Shown piece by piece: positions 32,450 to 44,501 of a DNA stretch of 64,000 bases (positions are counted from its first letter, which is position 1; each line of letters starts with the position of its first letter). This DNA is from Bretschneidera sinensis (Eukaryota; Streptophyta; Magnoliopsida; Brassicales; Akaniaceae). The notes below the pieces were generated by a model. That model was not told the DNA's origin. It did not search any database and saw only the letters and a list, made by a program, of their open reading frames with translations. The stretch covers positions 125,501,036 through 125,565,035 of the forward strand of contig CM043699.1 of assembly GCA_023935145.1 (NCBI GenBank), in the 5' to 3' direction. The position numbers and the translations under genes were made by a program.

Positions 32450-33366
32450 CTTCTTAAGTAGTATGCTCCTCTGGTTCTATCTCTTCAACCAAAAGCAATG
32501 TGCCTTTGTTCTTGCACTTAATTTCTAGACCAAACTTCTCATAACAATTGAAGTAAAGTCCTTTCTCCCTTTTTATTTGTTGTTCTTGAGGTGTGAGCCT
32601 CTTGATAGTTGATTTTCCTAGTGGCAGTGGTTGAAGTAGTATTTTAGGGCCCATAATAGATAGATTAGCAGGTGGTGATATCATTCTGCTATCTCCACCT
32701 CAACCATTCTTGCTACACTAATTGCTTCATTCAAGGTGTGAGGTCTTTGCATCAAGACTTCTCTTCTGATTGCTTCAATTTAGAAATGAAACAACTCTTC
32801 AAGAATTATTCAGATAGTCTAGGAACCTTGCAAGATAGTGTCTCAAACTTATCTTGATAGTTTTGGACAAAAGTTCATTGAGTCAGCTTGATCAAATTGC
32901 CTTGAGGATCATCAAAGATAGAAGGGGGAAACCTTTCCCTTAAGAAGTTGACAAATTCTATCCAGCCTTTGAGTTGTTTGCTATGGTACATCCATTGTTA
33001 CTAGCTTAATGCTGGACAATCCAAATAGAAATAAACCATTGTAAGCTTATGAAAATCTTGAATTTTATGATACAAGAAGTATGGATCCACCTTGAATAGC
33101 TAATCAAAAGGAACTCTAGAACTGAATCTTAGAAATTTCAATTTGATATGTTTGAAAGGTGTGTTGTTATAGGCTATGCAGAATGGTTCTTCTTGATCGT
33201 CTTGAGATAATTGGGCATAAGATGTAGGTCTAGTAGTACAGACTCTCACTTCTTGAATTTATGAGGTGAGCTTCTTGATATCTTGTTGCATAGGTTGCAC
33301 TGCAGCCATGAATTCCTCCATTGCCTTAACCTGAACCTAAGGATTCAATCTAGTTCCCTCAAACAT
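32450..33366 (-). pseudogene. gag: Element G gag, broken
   Basis: The minus-strand ATG at 33366-33364 starts MFEGTRLNPQ. The trace then shows a capsid-type region (RFPPSIFDDPQGN) with several stops. Near the end is a zinc-knuckle remnant (FNCYEKFGLEIKCKNK, about 32550) in which the first cysteine and the histidine are lost. Protease should follow between 32450 and 31650; only weak traces are seen there. The related gag of H (35169-36019) has the same FVDPQGN-type segment. Confidence 0.68.
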
Positions 33367-33427
33367 TGTAACTATTTTGGATTAAGATAAGTGTGGAAGA
33401 TAAATGAGTCATTGAAAGCACCAATGA

Positions 33428-33875
33428 TGCATTCCTTAGCTTAGTAGGTTAACTTGATTTAAGCACAAGTCTAAGCTCCAATAGAAAACTTCAAGAAAGT
33501 AGCTAAAAAAGAGAAGGAATAAACTTTATTTTTATATTCTGAATGATTACAAGTGATGTAATCTTATTTATATGTTTTTAGGATAGATTAGAGAGGCTTA
33601 AACAATTAGTTATAATTTAGCTTTGAAATACCAGCTCACTCTAACTAACTCTTAACTAACTTCTAATAATCTAGTCTTGCATATCTCTCTTTAGCAGCTA
33701 CACTATCTGGATGCTTGTAGATTCTTTCCTAGTAACCTTAATCTCCTAAGCTGCTAGACACCAACTTCATCTCTACTCTTTTCTTCCTTAAGACCTTCTT
33801 CTTCTTACTACCAGTAGCTTAGGTGTTGTTTAGCCTTTATAGCTTGATTGCAATATGTCCTAGTTCTTTATTGCA
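33428..33875 (-). repeat. 5' LTR of G with PBS-like site
   Basis: On the minus strand the LTR starts TGCAATAAAGAACTAGG at 33875 and ends GGAATGCA at 33428. ATTGGTGCTTTCAATGA (33425-33409) follows after two bases, in the place of the PBS. The same arrangement is seen for H (36080/36077). Confidence 0.78.
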
Positions 33876-34430
33876 CTGATTCTAGCTATTGTATCATTTG
33901 TTTTATACTTTTTCCCTTTTGGTTCTTAAACTTTTAACTTTATTGAATCAACATTCCTTAACTTTCATGGATAAACATAAATAAATAAAGTGCTATGATT
34001 AATGAGTGTCACACCATGCTTGAAAAATTGTAAAAAAAAATCTGAATCAAAGTCGGACTGTCCAAATACCCCATAAATTCTTCTACAATCAAGAAATGGC
34101 TAACCAAAAAAAGAGGGCAAGATAAGATTCTACTTCTGCACAAGACCAGAATATAGTAACCACGCTTGCAATTCCAGATCAAATGCTGACACAAGAGGTA
34201 ACAACCAAAGATAAGAAACTATATGAACAAATGCAAGAACATCAACAATTTGTTAGTATTTCACATGAGCTTGACAAGAAGGAATCAAGAAATGGTTCTA
34301 ATGAAGATGAGATAGGAAACCTTGAGGATGTTGATGGAGCAAAGAAAAACAAAGCAAAAATAGTATTTTCACATCTTCAAGCTTTAGCACAAGAACTCAA
34401 GCAACAAGAAAATGGCATAATGGTAACATA
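33876..34430 (+). pseudogene. Leader and gag start of element I (tentative)
   Basis: To the right of G lies AT-rich leader-like sequence. An ATG at 34098 (ANQKKRAR then a stop) leads into a frame of charged residues (QMLTQEVTTKDKKLYEQMQE, ELDKKESRNGSNEDEIGN, FSHLQALAQELKQQE) to 34430. If I (LTR at 28268) is interrupted by G, this would be the N-terminus of its Gag. No diagnostic motif is present, so the call rests on position only. Confidence 0.4.
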
Positions 34431-35168
34431 GTTTCGAAATTTCCCCCGGTTGTAGATCGTCAACACCTGACATCATATTTATATTAAATTTATAATTTAT
34501 TCTTCATTCGTTATAAACTATACCCTTTGAAAATTCTCACTTTGACTTCTTAGGAAATTTCATGAATGCTAAAAATTTCAAAAATAAACACTATATTATT
34601 ACCTTCTATTTTTCTGATCGCTTTTCCCAATTCTCTATGAAATTCCATAGTAACCCCCTTCAAAATTTTGCTCTTTCAGCCTTTCTTCGGGCCCCAAGTG
34701 TTTAGAGAAAAATGAGAAATTGAAAGAAACTATGTGAATACTTTTTAAAAAAGGTGTATATATAAGTGAGATTTGTAAAAATCTCTGGCAGCCCCTCCTC
34801 CACAAAGCCTCCATGTTTTTGAGACGTGGAAGGCATGCAGAGTTTCATTTAAAACTCTGTTCCCTTGGTAGCAGGTGGTTGCCACGTTTTGGCCCTTTAA
34901 TTTTTTTCTTCAGCAGCCCTCCTCCTTTTTTTCTAAGTTGCCACGAATTTCAGAATGTGGCTTTGACATTTTTTTTAAAAAAAAAAACTTTATTTTTCTT
35001 CCTTTCTTTTTTTTTTTCTTCTGGGACGTTTCTGGACATCTCTAATTTTTTTTTAAAATTTTTTAAATATAACATTTCACATTTAAAAATATCTATACAT
35101 TATTTTAACTCTATGTCATATTTATTAAAGTACTTCTTTACCCTTACTTTATAATTACGAGTATTACA
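34431..35168. repeat. Possible solo LTR, family unknown
   Basis: AT-rich sequence that may be an LTR from TGTAGATCGTC (34451) to GAGTATTACA (35168). A TATA-like GTATATATAAG lies at about 34757 and long T and A runs are present. The ends have the TG...CA form and GTATTACA is a common plant LTR end. The flanking five bases do not match, so a solo LTR is only one reading. No coding sequence is supported. Confidence 0.35.
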
Positions 35169-36019
35169 GTAAGTCTTTTGAAAATGGCCTTTGTTGCTTG
35201 CACTATTGGCACAGGTTATTGCACTAGTCTAGGGCCTAGGAGAGAAGGATTATTTAGTGGTTTAGGGCCCCAACTCTTGCTGTAAAAATATTTCTCTACC
35301 ACTTTTATCTCCACCATTCTTGCTATACTAATGGCTTGATTGAAAGTCTGGGGTCTTTACATTAAGACTTCCCTTTTGATCGCAGGTTTCAGTCCTGAAA
35401 TGAAACAACTCTTCAAGAACTGTTCTATCAGGCTAGGAATCTTGCAAGATAGTGTTTAAAACTTATCTTGGTAATCCTAAACAAAGTTTTGTTGTGTGAA
35501 CTTAGTCAAATTCCCTTGTGGATCAACAAAGAGAGATGATCCAAATCTTTCTTTTATAGAAGTAACAAATTTTTTCCAGCCCCTTAATTGATTACTTTGG
35601 TACATCTATTGTTACAAACTAGATGCTGGATCATTTAAGTGGAAGGAAACAATAATAATTTTTTGAAATTCAAGAGTTGGATGATACAAGAAGAATTGCT
35701 CCGCCTTGAATAGCCAATCTGATGGATCTCTATAATTGAATCTTGGAAAATCAAGTCTGACTTAATTAAATGGTGTTTCATTATAGGTTGCACTATAGCC
35801 TTCTTCTTGATTGTCTTGAGATGTAGGTGCTGGAGAATCATGTTTACTGGTACTGGTCTTTAATTCTTTTATATTAGAGGTGATTTTAGCTATTTTCTGT
35901 CCATATCTTTGCATTTCTTGGCAGAAAGAAGCTAGTATATTGGCCTTCATTTGTTTCTACAGTTGAACAACTTTGTCCCATGTTACTTCATTACTCCTCG
36001 ATCTTGTTCCCTTAGCCAT
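35169..36019 (-). pseudogene. gag: Element H gag, chromovirus-like, broken
   Basis: The minus-strand ATG at 36019-36017 starts a Gag. A frame near 35950-35762 has ILASFCQEMQRYGQKIAK. The next part shows RLDFPRFNYRDPSDWLFKAE and FFLYHP, typical of the Gag domain of this group (retrotransposon gag type), then a RERFGSSLFVDPQGN-like segment and a GLKPAIKREVLM segment. Stops occur between. The element is cut at 35169, where the possible LTR ends; no pol is left. Confidence 0.7.
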
Positions 36020-36060
36020 TGTAAGTGATTTGAAAAGAAGAAATGGAGAACATGATTAAG

Positions 36061-36528
36061 TCAATGAAAGCACCAATTATGCTTTCCATAGCTCAGAAAA
36101 TGACTTAGATTTGAGTACAAGTCTAAACTCCAAGAAAGTTACAAGAAATGTAACTAAAGAGAAGAATAAAAATTATGGAATTTTGATTGAATGAATGAGT
36201 CTTCTCAATATAAGTCCTATTTATACTAGTTTAGGACTACATAGCTAGCTAAGTTGATAGTTATAAAGGTAGTTACAATCCTTTTTTGATACTAATAGCC
36301 CTTAATAGTTTTGTAACTAACTAACTAACTAATTTGTATTCTTCTTAATTCATTCCTTCATTTGTTCTATCCAATTGTTGTGGTTGTAATCCTTAGAGTC
36401 TTAGTGATCTTATAAGCTTTAGGATAGCTGCTTCAACATCGTTTTCTATCCTTACAACCTTGGTAGCCTTATTGCCTTTTGCTTCCTTCTCTAGGTCTTG
36501 TAGGTACTTTCTATTTCCTTTGTTTGCA
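36061..36528 (-). repeat. 5' LTR of H and PBS-like site
   Basis: On the minus strand the LTR starts TGCAAACAAAGG at 36528 and ends GGAAAGCA at 36080, 449 bp, close in size to the 5' LTR of G. The site ATTGGTGCTTTCATTGA follows at 36077-36061. AACTAACTAACTAAC lies in the middle, a feature also seen in G and I. The LTR sequence is related to G only in parts. Confidence 0.68.
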
Positions 36529-38226
36529 GTTGTATCACTCGGACATGCTAGGATTTATACCAAGACTATCATGCACCACGTGAACATTGACCTCGAGCAT
36601 AGTCATATAATTTGGAGAAGAGATCATTTAGCCCCAAAAGACTGTGAGTTTACTAACATATATAACGAAGTGGGATTTTAAAATTTTCTTAACCATTCTA
36701 ATAAACTTCTGCTATGAATTCTCTTCGAATATATTAGGATGATAACACAATTAATCTGCATAAAAGGTTAAGGTTTATATCTCAATGATGATTTAAGTTG
36801 ATTGTTTAGAGAAGAGTTAACAAGTTGTTCAAATGCCTAACCTCTAAGTGTATCCACATGAGCGATCAAGGGTAAGCAACTTCTTTTTCAAGATGTTGAA
36901 CACCACGCGAGGAAGAGGAGTAGGGCTGATCGAAAATTCAGAGTGCTAACTCTTAGGGTTTTCAGGTTTAAAGAGAGTGTGCAATAATATCAGCATTTAA
37001 CATTTAGGTTTCTATCAAATAGAACCTTTATATAGAGTCCTTATACTTAAAAGCTCCAAAATTTCTAAAATTGCAATTAAACCTTTGATTTAATTAATTT
37101 CGAGAAATCTCTCTATTGGTCCATTAGTTTTTCTTATTCTTTCAATTGACCTATTATGTGTGACCGTAGGTTCAATATCACGCTAGCAGTAGGTAGTAAC
37201 TTTTACGTAAGAATTGGATCTCATCCAATTGATTAAAACTCGTTTTAGTTTTAATTGAAATTAAAACTCATTTTAATTTTAATTAAAATTAAAATGAGTT
37301 TTAATATTAAAACTCCTTTTAATTCTCTCTTTAATTAAGAATTAATTATAATTAATTCTTAATGGCTTCTACAAGTCATGATTGACGCCTAGCAGTATGT
37401 CATGGCTACCTAGGCAATATAAATTAATGTAAACATTTCCACTGTCAGTTATCATACAATTTTATCCTTCAATCATTCAATGTCTGTGATTAAACCTAAG
37501 GTATAGATTTACTATCAAGCTTAGATATTTAATAATATGTATCTTGATCTTAAGTCGATAGCTTAAATGGTGAAATTAGAATCTCATTTCTAATTTCCTC
37601 CCCACCTTGGTCAAGAAATTTCTAAGTTATTATTTAATCAAATCACATAGAACATTCTCTCTCTTTTACCAAGAGTGATGAATCCTCTATTCTACACTCA
37701 TATACATCCATGCATAAGTGATCATACCTAATTACTACCTTTATGTTGCCCACAATTAGAATCATATTTACTAGCATCAAAGCATGATGACTTATAGATA
37801 AGATATCCATGGTGCCTCAAGCCTAGGATCATTTGTACAACTGCAATGTAAGAACGCCTATTGACAACCAGTAAAATGTCCAATAGGAATTTCTTAATCG
37901 ACTCATTTCGGTGTACCTGTTCTTTAACAAGCACCTACATAACTTGTTTTAGTATCTCATCCACTAGTGACCATGAGATCAATCACCCTCAACTCTTTGA
38001 GGAAACATATTATGTATTAATCTATCAGAATTCACTAATGCCTTTGTTAGTGATCCTATGATTAGGAATATTTAAGAATAGAGCTGAACAAAATACATTT
38101 CAATAGCATGATATCAATATGGTGCTTATTTTCGTTGCTCTTATTGTATGGGTTTTATCATTTAATACACATGTAGTGATTTGTAATGAATATAATAAAT
38201 AATATAATTGTCATTTTTAATATTTA
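36529..38226. other. Unassigned AT-rich stretch, LTR-like, with large palindromes
   Basis: No ORF of significance. The content (a TATA-like CTTTATATAGAG at about 37026, GTGTATCCACATGAGCG at about 36850, later AT-rich and regular text) recalls Ty1/copia-type LTR or leader sequence, but no ends could be fixed. It holds two perfect palindromes, at 37260-37305 and about 37342-37371. The stretch ends where the terminal repeat of K starts. Confidence 0.4.
37260..37305. repeat. 46-bp perfect palindrome
   Basis: The segment from ATTAAAACTCATTTTAATTT to its mirror end equals its own reverse complement without a mismatch and has no spacer. A second perfect palindrome of 30 bp (ATTAAGAATTAATTATAATT and its mirror) lies about 37 bp further on. 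Both consist almost only of A and T. Confidence 0.9.
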
Positions 38227-38298
38227 GGGTAAATTACAGTTTCATACGTGAGGTTAGAGCGTCATTTCAGAAAAATACCCGTGGTATTAGAAGTGACT
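38227..38298 (+). mobile_element. Element K (Mutator-like transposon), left end
   Basis: GGGTAAATTACAGTTTCATA and the following bases resemble the terminal inverted repeats of plant Mutator-like elements. The sequence runs to 38298, where element J begins, and continues after J at 48071. The right end of K is lost, so the repeat could not be matched to its partner. Confidence 0.55.
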
Positions 38299-39417
38299 TG
38301 TTTACGCCCAAAGAATAACGCGGTAATTGTAGCACAGCTTTGGGGTGTCGATTCCGCAGAGGGACAAATTTAAAGAATAGTAGAAGGAACAAAGAAACTA
38401 AAGAAAAATATTAAATGATTAATGGAGAACAAAGATTAATTTTTAAATGCAAATTAAAGTGAAGCAAAGTGACTAACAGAGAAAGTACTCAAATTTGACA
38501 AACAGTAAAGCGTCGAGAATCCCTTGCACAAATCTAGTATTTTAATTCTTGTTAATTCATTAAATAACTCAATTGGGAACTTAATTCCCAAAATTCCCAA
38601 TCGGAAGGTGTAGATTTATAAACCAATATTAAACCAAATGTAACCCTTGGAAAAATCATTCACCACTTTTAAAATAAGTAAATTATTATCACTATTGAGA
38701 AAATCTAACGACGACACTATACTCAGGAAGCGATATTGCATCAAAGAATTAAATCAATATAGATAAATAATTGATCCAAACATAATCAAAGAGCTAATCC
38801 ATTCAATAGAGAAAGCATGACTGAATCCATAAACATATATGGCTCATCTCTTGTTTCTTCCTGATCGTTACAGTTTAATCCGCAAAAATCACTTCTACCA
38901 CGCTGAAATCACGCACAGCCTGACCTTTGTCTACTAAAACTGCTATAACTTTCTCTAGAAAAATCATATTTACGACCCGTAAAATTCTCCAGAAAATAGA
39001 CATATGGATCTTTCCAAGCATATATGGCTCATCTCTTGGTTCTCTTGAATCAATACAGTTTAATCCACAAAAATGACTGATTTGTACGGGCAATTCTGGT
39101 AATTTAGTGAAACTCCTTTCCAAGTGTTTGTAAACCTGTAAAACAACAAAAAAACAACTCGAAGTAACAAATTCCTAAGCTAAACATATAAATAAATACT
39201 TGAGCGTTGTTGCACTCGATTGCAAGTCTCATGTGCTCGATTGCAACAGCAGATTCCAGCTTTTGCAATTTTTTCACATTAAATCCCCAATTTCCTTTGC
39301 AGTCCTATAAAACATTAAAAATCATAGAACTAACACAAAATATCAGATTATAACACAACTAAAGAATTAAAAAATGTAAATTAAGGGTCCAAAATACGCA
39401 ATATTTGGCAGTCATAA
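38299..39417 (-). repeat. 3' LTR of J, with internal deletion
   Basis: This copy is 1119 bp against 1745 bp for the 5' LTR. The missing ~626 bp correspond to about 46815-47490 of the 5' LTR and include the TATA box and CCCACATCG boxes. The break lies at about 38830, inside the first of the two 185-bp units. The rest is alignable throughout. Confidence 0.82.
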
Positions 39418-40775
39418 AATACCCCCAAACTTACATTTTGTTAGTCCCTTAGCAAAACAAAATAAAATAAAAAACTAAATGAAAAACAAAGAACACAAAG
39501 ATAAATCCATCATTCATGGTGTCCAAAAATTTAAGTAGCACACAAAACCATGATATTCATTCATGAGCAAGCTTAAAATATAAACTCATCTTCTCAATGA
39601 ATAGGAATTTTAAAATCTAATTACTTACAAGAGGCCGGCTAAGGTATCACAATCTCGAATCCGTGTAAAGTGAACTAGCACATAAAAATGAAGCTTCCAA
39701 ATAACTTCAATGTGTAATGTCTTCATGTCTCAAGATTCACCGAATTTCCCATCAGAATGAACAACAATGTTATAGTTTTATTTCCTTCTTTCTTTTATTA
39801 TGAGGCTCACCAAGTTTAGTTCCCTTAAACTTTCTATTTGACCCATGTAGCGAGTGTTGAGTCAATGACTCCCAAACCACATGGTTTTAAGGAAATAGGT
39901 GTAAAGGCACCCCTAAGGACTTACTAACTCGAGTAAAAAAGGCTACGAAGCTAAATAAAATTCCCACCTTTTGATGTGAACACTCACTACTTACTGAGGC
40001 AAGAGGTCCAGTTACTCAATGGAAAGTTTGTCAATGACCATCATGAGCAAAATTCTGACATTTTGACGTGAACACTCACTGCTTACTGAGGCAAGAAGTC
40101 CAGTTACTCAGTGGAAAGTTTGTCAATGATCATTATGAGCATTTTATTGATTTATTTTTTACTTCTCTACGCCAAAGTGTCCATCCAACAAGTCATCCGG
40201 AATCAGCTAAACCATGGAAACATTCGCATTAAAATCACATGTCATTCCTCACACGATTATGTGCTAACGTGCTCGTGTCAGATTAGATCAAACATGTGAA
40301 TTCGCAAATGCCTAAAGCAAGTAACTAAACTTTAAAATTCTATCATTAGATCATGTGTTCATGATTTTAAGCTTTCCAATAAAATCACACCACAATATTG
40401 TTTAGATCAACCAGAATTTCAAAACAATCGTGAACATGCATTTATCTTTTCAATAATATATATAAAAAAAATAGGACAAAGTGTGTGTGAATGTCTCTCC
40501 CATACCCCCAAGCTTAAAGTACACAATGTCCCCAATGTGTGAATAACATGGAAAGAGCTGACCTGGGAGATAGAGAACTAGCTGGACTGGCATGGCTCAT
40601 ACCACACCCCTAAACTTGAACTGATGCACACATTGTCCTTGAAAAAGAAATACTAAAGTAATACTGGAAAACAAAAAAAGTACTAAAAATAAACAGTAAT
40701 AAGAAATATGAAAAAACAATAAAAAAAATAAAGAAAGAAAGAAAGAAAGAAAAAAAAAATACTTGCGTGGTGTGG
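39418..40775 (-). other. 3' tail of J with polypurine-like tracts
   Basis: Non-coding. On the minus strand it contains AAGTTTAGGGGTGTGG (40617-40602), AAGCTTGGGGGTAT (40515-40502) and, next to the LTR, AAGTTTGGGGGTATTT (39432-39417). The layout and wording match the tail of E: the first two tracts lie about 100 bp apart and about 1.1 kb before the LTR. A GAAA microsatellite lies at about 40728-40752 on the + strand complement. Confidence 0.75.
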
Positions 40776-43700
40776 TCAAGGTTGATAGACCAGATCCATA
40801 AGTGGAATGTCTTCTACTTCCGGACCTTGCCTATCAATTAATACTTTAAAGAGTTGACCATTTACTTTAAAGATCCGACCATCCTTAGGGTCCTCTATTT
40901 CTACTACCCCATTTACAAAAACATTCTTCACTACAAAAGGGCCGGTTCACCTAGACCGAAGTTTTCCTGGGTGCTTATTGAGTCTAGAATCATATAAGAA
41001 CACTCAATCATTAGGCTTAAACGTTTTTCTCAAAATATTTTTATCACAAAAAGCTTCATTTTAAATTTATAAATTCTAGAGTTCTCATAAGCATCATTTC
41101 TCAACTCCTCTAACTCGATCAACTGAAATTTTCTAAGCTTACCTGCTTCTCCCATATCAAAATTGAAATGCTTGATGGCCCAATAAGCTCGATGCTCGAG
41201 CTCCACAGGTAAGTGGAAAAGCTTTCCAAAAATAAGCCTATAAGGTGACATACCTAAGGGAGTTTTGAAAGCTGTACAGTAGGCCCAAAACGCATCAACT
41301 AGTCTCAAAGACCAATCTTTGTGATCCAGGTTGACCTTTTTTTCTAAATTTTGCTTTATTTCCATGTTTGCAAGTTCTACCTATCCACTTGTCTAGGGGT
41401 GGTAGGCAGTAGAGATCTTATGCACCACCCTATATTTTTCATCAAAGCTTCAAAAGAATAGTTGCAAAAATGCGTACCCCGGTCACTAATGATAGCACAT
41501 GGTGTACCAAATCGTGATAACACATTTTCTTTGAGAAATTTAATTACCGTTCTATTATCATTGCTCCTGTAAGATGTTGCCTCTACCTATTTTGACACAT
41601 AATCTACTGCCACAATAATGTATTGATATCCAAAAGAATAAGGGAATGGTCCCATAAAATCAATTCCCCAACAATCAAAAATTTTAATTACTAAAATTGG
41701 GTTTAAGGGGATCATATGATGATGGGGCATAACTCCTAACTTTTGACACTTTTCACATGAGCAACAATAGATGTTTGCATCATTAAACAAGGTGGGCCAA
41801 TAAAATCCACACTGCAGAATTTTTGCAGCGGTTTTCTTCATTGAAAAGTGGCCCTCACAAGCTTGTGAGTGACAAAATTCCAAGACGCTAGCAATCTCTT
41901 CATCAGGGATGTAACACCTTAAAATTTGGTCAGGGCAGTATTTGAAAAGAAAAGGGTCATCCCAATAGAAATTATATACCTCAATCATGAACTTCCTTCT
42001 GTCCTGAGTGCTCCAATCCACCGGTATCTTACCTGTAGCCAAATAATTCACAATATGAGCAAACCATGGTAGAGAGGTAATAGAAAGTAAATGCTCATCT
42101 GGAAAATCATCCTTGATTGGCAGGTGGTCAGAGGTGTCCTCAAATGTGAGCCTCGAGAGATGGTCAGCCACTACGTTCTCTACTCTTTTCTTATCTTTGA
42201 CGGTGATGTCAAATTCATGCAAAAGTAAAATCCATTGTATTAGTTGCGCCTTAGCATCCTTCTTTGTAAGAAGGTACTTAAGGGCTGCATTATCTGCGAA
42301 AATAATAATAGGAGAACCAATCAAGTAAGCACGAAACTTATCCAAAGCAAGCACTACAGCTAGCAACTTTTTTTTCAGTGGTGGAGTAATTCATCTGAGC
42401 ACTATTTAGAGCTCTACTAGCATAGTAAATGACAAAAGGCTTCCTTTCCCTTTGTTTTCCAAGAACAGCACCTACAACAAAGTCACTAGCATTACACATG
42501 ATCTCAAAAGGTAAAGTCTAATCAAGTGACTGCATTATGGGTGCTGAGGTAAGCTTGCCAATTAGCAATTTAAAGGCCTATTAACAAGCTTGTGTCCACT
42601 CAAATGAGGCATCTTTAGTTAGGAGGTCATATAGTGGTCTAGATATGGTGAAAAAATTATGTATGAACCTCCTATAAAAGTGCACATGACAAAGAAAGGA
42701 TCTCACATCCTTTATTGTCCTAGGTGTAGGCAACTTAGAGATTAATTCAATCTTAGATTGATCAACCTCTATCCCCTTAGAAGAAATAATATGCCCTAAG
42801 ACAATACCTGAAGGTACCATAAAGTGGCATTTTTTTCAATTCAAAACTAATTCCTTCTCCTCACAATGAGTCAATATTCTCTCTAAATTCAATAAGCATG
42901 CATCAAAAGAAGATCCAAAAATAGTTAAGCCATCCATAAAAACTTCCATGAAATTTTCAACCATGTCACTAAAAATGCTCATCATTCAACGTTGAAAAGT
43001 AGCAGGTGCATTACACAATCCAAATGGCATTCTACGAAAAGCAAAAGTACCAAAGGGACAAGTGAATGTGGTTTTATCTTGGTCTTCTAATGTAATTTCA
43101 GTTTGATAATAACCAGAATAACCATCCAAGAAATAATAGAAAGGATGACCAGCAACACGCTCAAGAATTTGATCAATAAAAGGGAGGGGAAAATGGTCTT
43201 TTTGGGTGGTGGCATTCAATTTTCTGTAATCAATGCACATCCGCCACCTAGTCACAAGTTTTGTAGGGACTAACTCTCCCAGGTCATTCTTCACCACAGT
43301 AACACCTGACTTTTTTGGAACAACCAGTGTAGGACTTACGCATTTACTATCAGCAATAAGATATATGATTCCCACATCTAATAGTTTCAACACTTCATTC
43401 TTCACCACTTCTTTCATAGTGCGATTAAGCCTATGTTGGGGGTCTCTACGAGGGCTAGTCTCCTTCCTCCAAATTAATTTTATGAGAACAGACCAGGGGA
43501 AAAACACCTTTTATATCATCCATGCTCCAACCTAAGGCTGACTTATGCTCACTTAGGGTTCGAATTAATTTCTCACCTTGAGACTCAGACAATTCAAATG
43601 AGATAATAACAAGAAAAGTATCACCTAGACCAAGGAAAACATGCTTTAAACCCTTAGGCAGAGGCTTCAATTCAACTTTGGGTGCTTTCACTCTTGAAGG

Positions 43701-44501
43701 AATTTGTTTTTCACTTCTCTTAGGCAACTTCTCAAACTTCGTTTGCCATGCCCGAGTGCCATAATCTTGAGTTTTATCAAAAATAACGCAAATATCAACT
43801 ACATCAGATGGATCATTGATAGAATCAAACTTAGAATTAACAAGAAAATACTCAAGGGGATCAAGATCATGAGTTATAGAAACTCCTTTATCCATGAGTG
43901 AGTCAATCATGTATGTCTGGTGGCTCTCGTCATCATCTTCTAGCTGTTTTGCAATATATAAGATATTCACCTCGAGGGTTATGTTTCCAAAAGACAGCAT
44001 CATGAGCCCATTCCTGCAATTAATAAGAGTATTAGCAGTGGCAAGGAAAGGCCTACCTAAAATCAAAGGAATTTTAGAAGTAGTATCAACAATAGAGCTA
44101 GTGTCAAGGATTAGGAAATCAACAGGATAATAAAATTTGTCAATTTGAATTAGCACATCTTCTATCACACCCCGGGGTACTTTGACTAAACGGTCAGCCA
44201 ATTACAATATCATAGTGGTTGGTTTGATTTCTCCCAACCACAACTGCAAATAAATAGAATATAGCATTAGATTCACGCTAGCTCCTAAATCTAGCAAAGC
44301 TTGCCCAACCTCATGATTTCCAATGTTGCACACAATGGTTGGACAACCAGGATCCTTGTACTTGGGAGGAATCCACTGCTCAATTAGAGCACTAACTTGC
44401 TCTGTCAAGAACATTGTCTTCTTCACATGGTGCTTCCTATTAACTGTACACAAATCCTTGAGAACTTTTGCATAAGTAGGAACTTGTTTAATCACATGCA
44501 A
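40776..44501 (-). pseudogene. pol: Element J pol (protease, RT, RNase H, integrase), broken
   Basis: On the minus strand, protease has ALLDLGASVNLM (about 44290) and LILGRPFLATANT. The linker reads to 43455. RT shows MCIDYRKLNATTQKDHFPLP and MPFGLCNAPATFQR, then a stop. The active site reads FMDGL, the second aspartate being glycine (about 42945). RNase H has CNASDFVVG, with its first aspartate changed to asparagine, then STTEKKLLA and ADNAALKYLL. Integrase shows FCHSQACEGHF, YCCSCEKCQ, GIDFMGPFPYSFGYQYI (a stop follows at about 41590), AIISDRGTHFCN and, after frame changes, [13 protein letters not shown] and the C-terminal KVNGQLFKVLIDRQ part. Pol ends at a TGA at 40776-40778. It is the best template in the window for recognising what is missing in B. 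Confidence 0.9.

Larger units (their letters stand above)
28680..33875 (-). mobile_element. Element G: chromovirus-like Ty3/gypsy element, minus strand
   Basis: A decayed element of about 5.2 kb with 5' LTR 33428-33875, PBS-like site at 33409-33425, gag, pol and 3' LTR 28680-29058. The LTRs are about 450 and 380 bp; the 3' copy lacks about 70 bp. The polypurine tract on the minus strand is the GGGGGAAG-like run at about 29059-29068. RT, RNase H and integrase motifs differ strongly from the Tat/Athila elements. The short LTR and the RT type ([13 protein letters not shown]) point to the chromovirus side of Ty3/gypsy; the clade was not resolved. No clear target duplication was found. Confidence 0.8.

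Noticed and set aside
28675..33880. Target duplication of G
   Set aside because: GTTGA and CTGAT at the two ends do not match, and shifting the ends by a few bases does not help.
34813..35154. Phe-rich ORF of 113 codons
   Set aside because: It runs through T-rich runs of an LTR-like stretch; low complexity and no motif.
36460..36681. ORF of 73 codons as a host gene
   Set aside because: No start context, no similarity recognised, and its first half lies in the LTR of H.
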